A DNA stretch of 64,000 nucleotides from positions 4,960,001 through 5,024,000 of the forward strand of contig NC_089552.1 in the NCBI RefSeq assembly GCF_040115645.1, in the 5' to 3' direction. The position numbers were made by a program, and so were the translations under genes. The notes under the pieces were generated by a model that had not been told where the DNA came from, ran no database searches, and saw nothing but the letters and a program-made list of their open reading frames with translations. Origin of the DNA: Euwallacea fornicatus (Eukaryota > Arthropoda > Insecta > Coleoptera > Curculionidae). Positions within the stretch are counted from its first letter, which is position 1. Each line of letters starts with the position of its first letter. Positions 60,001 through 64,000 of this stretch are shown here, in pieces.

Positions 60001-63000
60001 CAGTAAGCTGGTTACTGGTTTTCAAGGAATTTACGAAAATGAAAGTAGAACTACTGAGATGTTGGCTGCAGCGTCCGCAGTAGGAGTTGCCAGCTGCTTT
60101 GCTGCCCCTGTTGGAGGTAAAATAGTTCTCAACCTCTTTAATGCTGATAATCATGAGTCATTGAAAGTTTAGGAGTGCTCTTCAGTATAGAAGTAACAAC
60201 CACATATTTTGCCGTAAGGAACTATTGGAGAGGGTTCTTCGCAGCAGTTTGTGGAGCTACCATGTTTCGGCTCTTGGCTGTTTGGTTTCAGAGTGCTGAT
60301 ACAGTGACAGCGGTATTTAAAACTAGCTTCTACATGGATTTTCCGTTTGATCCACAGGAATTGTTTGTTTTTGCTTTAATAGGGTAAGTTTCATGTGTAA
60401 TTCAATAGATGCCAATATTTGAAACAGGGAATGTGACCTATTCTCAAGTTCAAATTTTATAGATAAAAAACACAGTACAGAAAACTGCTTTCTCTTCATT
60501 TCCAGAGCATTCTGTGGATTGGGAGGAGCCTTTTACGTGTGGATGCATAGACAATATGTAATGTTTATGAGAAAGAGTAAAGCAATCAATGCATTTTTAC
60601 AGAAAAAGTGAGCACACATTTGTCACATTTCTTATACGTTTAAAAATACGCAGTAAGAAGTCTTGATATCTTTTCAGTCGTTTCTTGTATCCTGGAATTG
60701 TTGCCCTTGCTGTGTCCACTTTAACTTTTCCCTTGGGAACTGGTCAATTCATAGCGGGTACGTAAGCTTTGCACCAATTTCATATTCATATTGGGCAATG
60801 GTCGAATATAGATTAACGTAAAATTCAGTTTAAAGATCACATACACTAATAGGACCGAACGCAGCACACCTGGCATGTTTTGCTATACCTTTCACTACAG
60901 AGGGTGTTCCAGATTTTTTCTTTTAAATATATTACAAAAGAGTATTTATTATGAAGAATTATTAACTGACGCTAGCACAACAACCATATTCAGTAAAAAT
61001 ATTTTTTTCTCAAAATGGTTCACTTTTGCGATAGCGAACAAGAATATCTTTTGTTTAGTCTAAGGTAAAAGTAGTCTAAAAAAGTTATTTTGATGTTTTT
61101 ATTAATACAAGTTGTCGAAAAATTATGATTTTCATATTAAAGCTGTTCCGTTTCTGACAACCTAAACAATTCAAATGCGTTTAAATAATATAACTTCAAG
61201 GAAGCCTATCTAACATGCATCATACTAAAAAATTATTTATTCCCAGACTTGTCCATGAGGAGCTTGTATATTCGTAAGAAGGGTCTGTAGAAAAAACTTT
61301 TATACGAACTTATCATATTATCTTAATGCATTATCTATGAATCGTAGAGATTGCCCACATATTCTGAGAAAGTTTGTATATTATATGAATTTAAATCGCT
61401 ACCACGCATTGACGAAACGAAAACCAATTTTTGATCGCGACAATTTAATGCGTGGCAAGTGACCGATCCAAATTTATCCAGTACCAAACGGACGGCACGC
61501 ACTAAATGGACACGGGTCTGTCTACATAGACCACATGTTTTGCTATGAATGAAATTAAATCGCCGTCACTCACTGAATCAGCGGAAACCGATTTGGATCG
61601 TGCAAATCGAGTGTGTGGCAAGTGGCCGATACGAATTTATTCAGTACAAAAGGTCCTTCAAGAATGGCACGCACTGAATACTCGGCATCTTTTAAAAGCT
61701 CTTAATATAGCCAGCAGTACATTTATGGTTTCATTTTCTCGAAACCCAGCTGAAATAGATTTAAAATATTTTGTTTTTGGAAAATTCTCAATTCCTTTAA
61801 GATCACGATATCACTCTTAATATTTTAATTTCTTTACTTGTTTCAATGTTATAGTTTGTGTTATGGCTCGTAGGTGACCTTACAACGCACAATCAAGTTG
61901 TTGCTCTCTTCAGTAATTTCACATGGACCAAATCAAATCACACTCCCTTCGAAGAGAGCATAATCAAACATTGGAAGACTGACTATACTGGTGTGATATT
62001 TTGTCTCAACTGTTACATTATTTTTAATGTAAGTATTAACTGGTGCAATTCTCCCGGTGTTGAGCATGATGCTTTGATAAACTAATGCCTACTACAAGCT
62101 ATGCTTAAATTAAATTAAAGTTCTTTCAATTATTGTTCATTGCTCATAACATTCCTTCCAAAACATTTATAGATATTGTTCTATTCTGACAGTTTATAGC
62201 ATCTATAATATGTTCGACAATCCCAGTTCCAGCTGGAGCTTTCATTCCCGTGTTCAAAATTGGAGCAGCCATCGGAAGAATAGTTGGAGAACTTATGCAC
62301 ATGTGGTTTCCTCATGGTAAATGCTTTCCTACATTTTCCCTCCATAAAATAGTCAATTTGCGAATCCTAACAGGAATGAGATATGGGGGTAACACATCAT
62401 TTATAATACCAGGTGGCTACGCCACTGTCGGAGCAGCTGCGTTCTCAGGTTCTGTGACCCATACAATTTCAGTCTCTGTGATAGTTTTCGAAATGACTGG
62501 CCAAATATCTCATATTATCCCTATTATGATAGCTGTCCTTATATCGAATGCCATAGCCAGTTTACTAGCTCCTAGTATGTATGACAGTATTATCTTGATT
62601 AAGAAACTGCCGTATCTGCCTGACTTGTTACCTAGTAGTAGTGGTAAGTACTTTAGAAGAGCATAGGAGTTAAGCTAATATATGAAATTTTGCTTAAAAT
62701 AGGAATGTATAACGTGTATGTGGAAGATTTTATGGTGAGAGACGTAAAATATATATTCCATGGAATGACCTATGAGGAACTGAAGCAGTTACTGAAGGAA
62801 AATAGGAAACTACAGAGTTTCCCTCTTGTAGATAAGCCTGACAGTATGATCTTGTTGGGAAGTATACAGAGACTTCAACTGATTCAGGTTAGTACCCAAA
62901 ATACTTGCATATAAAGCTGTAGTTATCACTTTGACATATTGCTATATAGTTGCTATATATATGCTATATAGTTGATAGAGAAACATATTGGAAGGGAAAG

Positions 63001-64000
63001 AAGATTGCAAGTGGCAGCCATACGGAAGAGAGAAGCCGAAGAAAAAGCCAGGGAAGAAGCTCTCCGCCAAATTGAAGAAAGAAAACGACGCCCATCCCGG
63101 TTTCAAGTTACACCTGCTCCTGATACATTGGAAAGACAACTTCCTGAGAACAATTTGGAACCTCATCAGGTAGAAATTGATCCTACGAAAGTATTCGCAG
63201 TACTATAAATACGTGCAATTCCGGTTTAATAAGAGAAAGGGAGCGAAATTAGATGACGGCAGGCCAAGGACAGCGGAATTTCCTGGGCGGCGGTTTTTCT
63301 TGGGGGGTAAGGGAAAGATGATTAAAAATTTCGCCCAGGGAATCAGATATGACAAAGCTCGAGTTGAATACATAAGTTAACTCGTTTATAATAACCCGAA
63401 TTTAAAATCACAGACAACCTAAATAAAAAACGAACTTACTAAACTCACAGTCAAAACATAGCTCGATACCACAAACATCGCGTTGAGCATCTATATAGGC
63501 TAATTCAACTAGAACTCTTTCTTTGTCTATCTAATATAGGCGACAGAGAGTTTTATATACTTTTTTATTTCTATTTCTCAATAGTTTTTGCAAATTATAT
63601 CTTAATAAACTAGAAATTAAGTTTTCATGGCTCAATTTGTATAGCAAGTAAAGAATATAATCACTCGGTTGTAACACTAAAAAGAAGCACAATTATAATT
63701 CACTTGCGTTAAGTTTGCAACGATTATGAAGTTCTCCGTTATTCATCCGTAAATTACTAATTCGGTTAAAACTTAATAACTGCAGGTGTGCCGAAAAGGA
63801 GATCTCCGCATGTGCAGAATAAAGATACCCATAACGGGGATTAACGATAATAATTTAAAGATAACGTTTGATTGATAACCTGAACTCTTGATCACGAGAT
63901 CTAGAACACACTGTATATTTTTTGTGTTGCAGCACACTTACACACCAAACTTTGGTACGCAACCAAGAAAATCTATTCTCAAGAAGACCAACTCTTTTAC
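54049..64000 (+). CDS. ClC-a: ClC-2-type chloride channel, copy B (ClC-a orthologue), 3' end outside window
   Basis: This gene encodes a voltage-gated chloride channel of the ClC-2 group. Exons: 54049-54213 (or 49533-49628), 56828-56948, 59111-59254, 59312-59440, 59765-59872, 59934-60116, 60173-60383, 60506-60607, 60678-60757, 61874-62028, 62193-62316, 62374-62643, 62703-62887, 62972-63169, 63933 onwards. In the 54049 form, GSGIP is at 187-191, GKEGP has gating Glu231, GAFIP is at 481-485, and CBS1 starts near 602 (YVEDFMVRDVKYI). A charged coiled linker (REAEEKAREEALRQIEERKR) leads to PSRFQVTPAPDTL. The last exon in view ends QPRKSILKKTNSFT, a segment found in insect ClC-a proteins, so the second CBS domain must lie beyond 64000. 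Reading through 63169 would stop at 63208, but the GTAGAA donor and the in-phase acceptor at 63932 favour splicing. The N-terminus MDKPSDGFLDEHEVAATDQD is acidic. This copy is closer to the family consensus than copy A. Confidence 0.9.
54414..54676. mobile_element. MITE-like element, 263 bp
   Basis: The left end CAGGATGACCCGTCTC and the right end read backwards, CAGGGTAGCCGAAATT, are imperfect inverted repeats, each bordered by TA (54412-54413 and 54677-54678). There is no coding frame. It lies in the first intron of ClC copy B, 200 bases after the proximal first exon. Confidence 0.55.
54677..56827. other. First intron of ClC copy B, remainder
   Basis: Non-coding. Transposon-type motifs are present at about 56010 (CTACAGGATGTCTCAAATTC) and 56604 (ACCCCGTATAAG), perhaps the ends of a decayed 600-bp element. 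No exon is required. Confidence 0.4.
56949..59110. other. Second intron of ClC copy B
   Basis: A 2.2-kb AT-rich intron. A 96-codon plus-strand frame (57481-57771) has no motif. The protein reads on without a gap from GYQ to GKLAKS, so no missing exon is expected. Confidence 0.45.
61393..61690. repeat. Tandem repeat, 164-bp period, about 1.8 copies
   Basis: Segments starting AAATCGCTACCACGCATTGA (61393) and AAATCGCCGTCACTCACTGA (61557) run in parallel for about 125 bases: both contain GTGGCAAGTGRCCGAT, then AATTTATYCAGTACCAAA or its near match, and GGCACGCACT. The offset is 164 bases. It lies in the 1.1-kb intron of ClC copy B between 60757 and 61874. The size is typical of insect satellite monomers or of the internal minisatellites of some Helitrons; which of these is not decidable here. 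Confidence 0.6.
63170..63932. other. Last intron in view of ClC copy B
   Basis: Starts GTAGAA and ends TTGCAG before CACACTTACACACCAAAC. The reading frame stays open for 13 codons into the intron (to TAA 63206-63208), so intron retention would give a channel lacking CBS2. A plus-strand frame 63177-63380 is not considered coding. Confidence 0.5.

Overview
The window is eukaryotic and almost certainly from an insect. It is AT-rich, its genes are split by GT-AG introns, it carries many Tc1/mariner remnants, and it holds an insect-type odorant receptor and a close homologue of Drosophila Sep1. I cannot fix the order or species; a beetle or another holometabolous insect would fit. I rebuilt the gene models by joining exons by eye using splice sites, reading phase and known family alignments. 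All four larger models keep frame across every junction, which is strong internal support.

Layout from left to right: (1) 273-1141 (+), the last four coding exons of an odorant receptor. (2) 1318-3225, two TA-inserted transposons back to back: a 623-bp element with ~125-bp inverted ends and a 1,281-bp mariner with an inactivated transposase. (3) 5066-20635 (+), a complete gene of 27-28 exons for a voltage-gated calcium-channel alpha-2/delta subunit (alpha2delta-3/straightjacket type), with three CACGTG boxes upstream and several transposons in its introns. (4) 23448-28283 (-), a complete seven-exon septin gene orthologous to Sep1. (5) 29625-38270 (-), a complete ClC-2-type chloride channel of 809 aa (copy A). 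(6) 38271-49467, a long region with no recognisable protein gene but with promoter-like and repeat features. (7) 49533 to beyond 64000 (+), a second ClC-2-type channel (copy B), the better-conserved copy. It has two alternative first coding exons and runs off the right edge before its second CBS domain.

The most interesting structure is the head-to-head pair of ClC-2-type genes. Their exon boundaries correspond, but each copy has introns the other lacks. Copy B has two interchangeable N-termini, both ending in YQNTL and joining the same MYGRY exon. The rest of the window is typical transposon-rich insect intron and intergenic DNA. I did not see rRNA, tRNA or CRISPR features.
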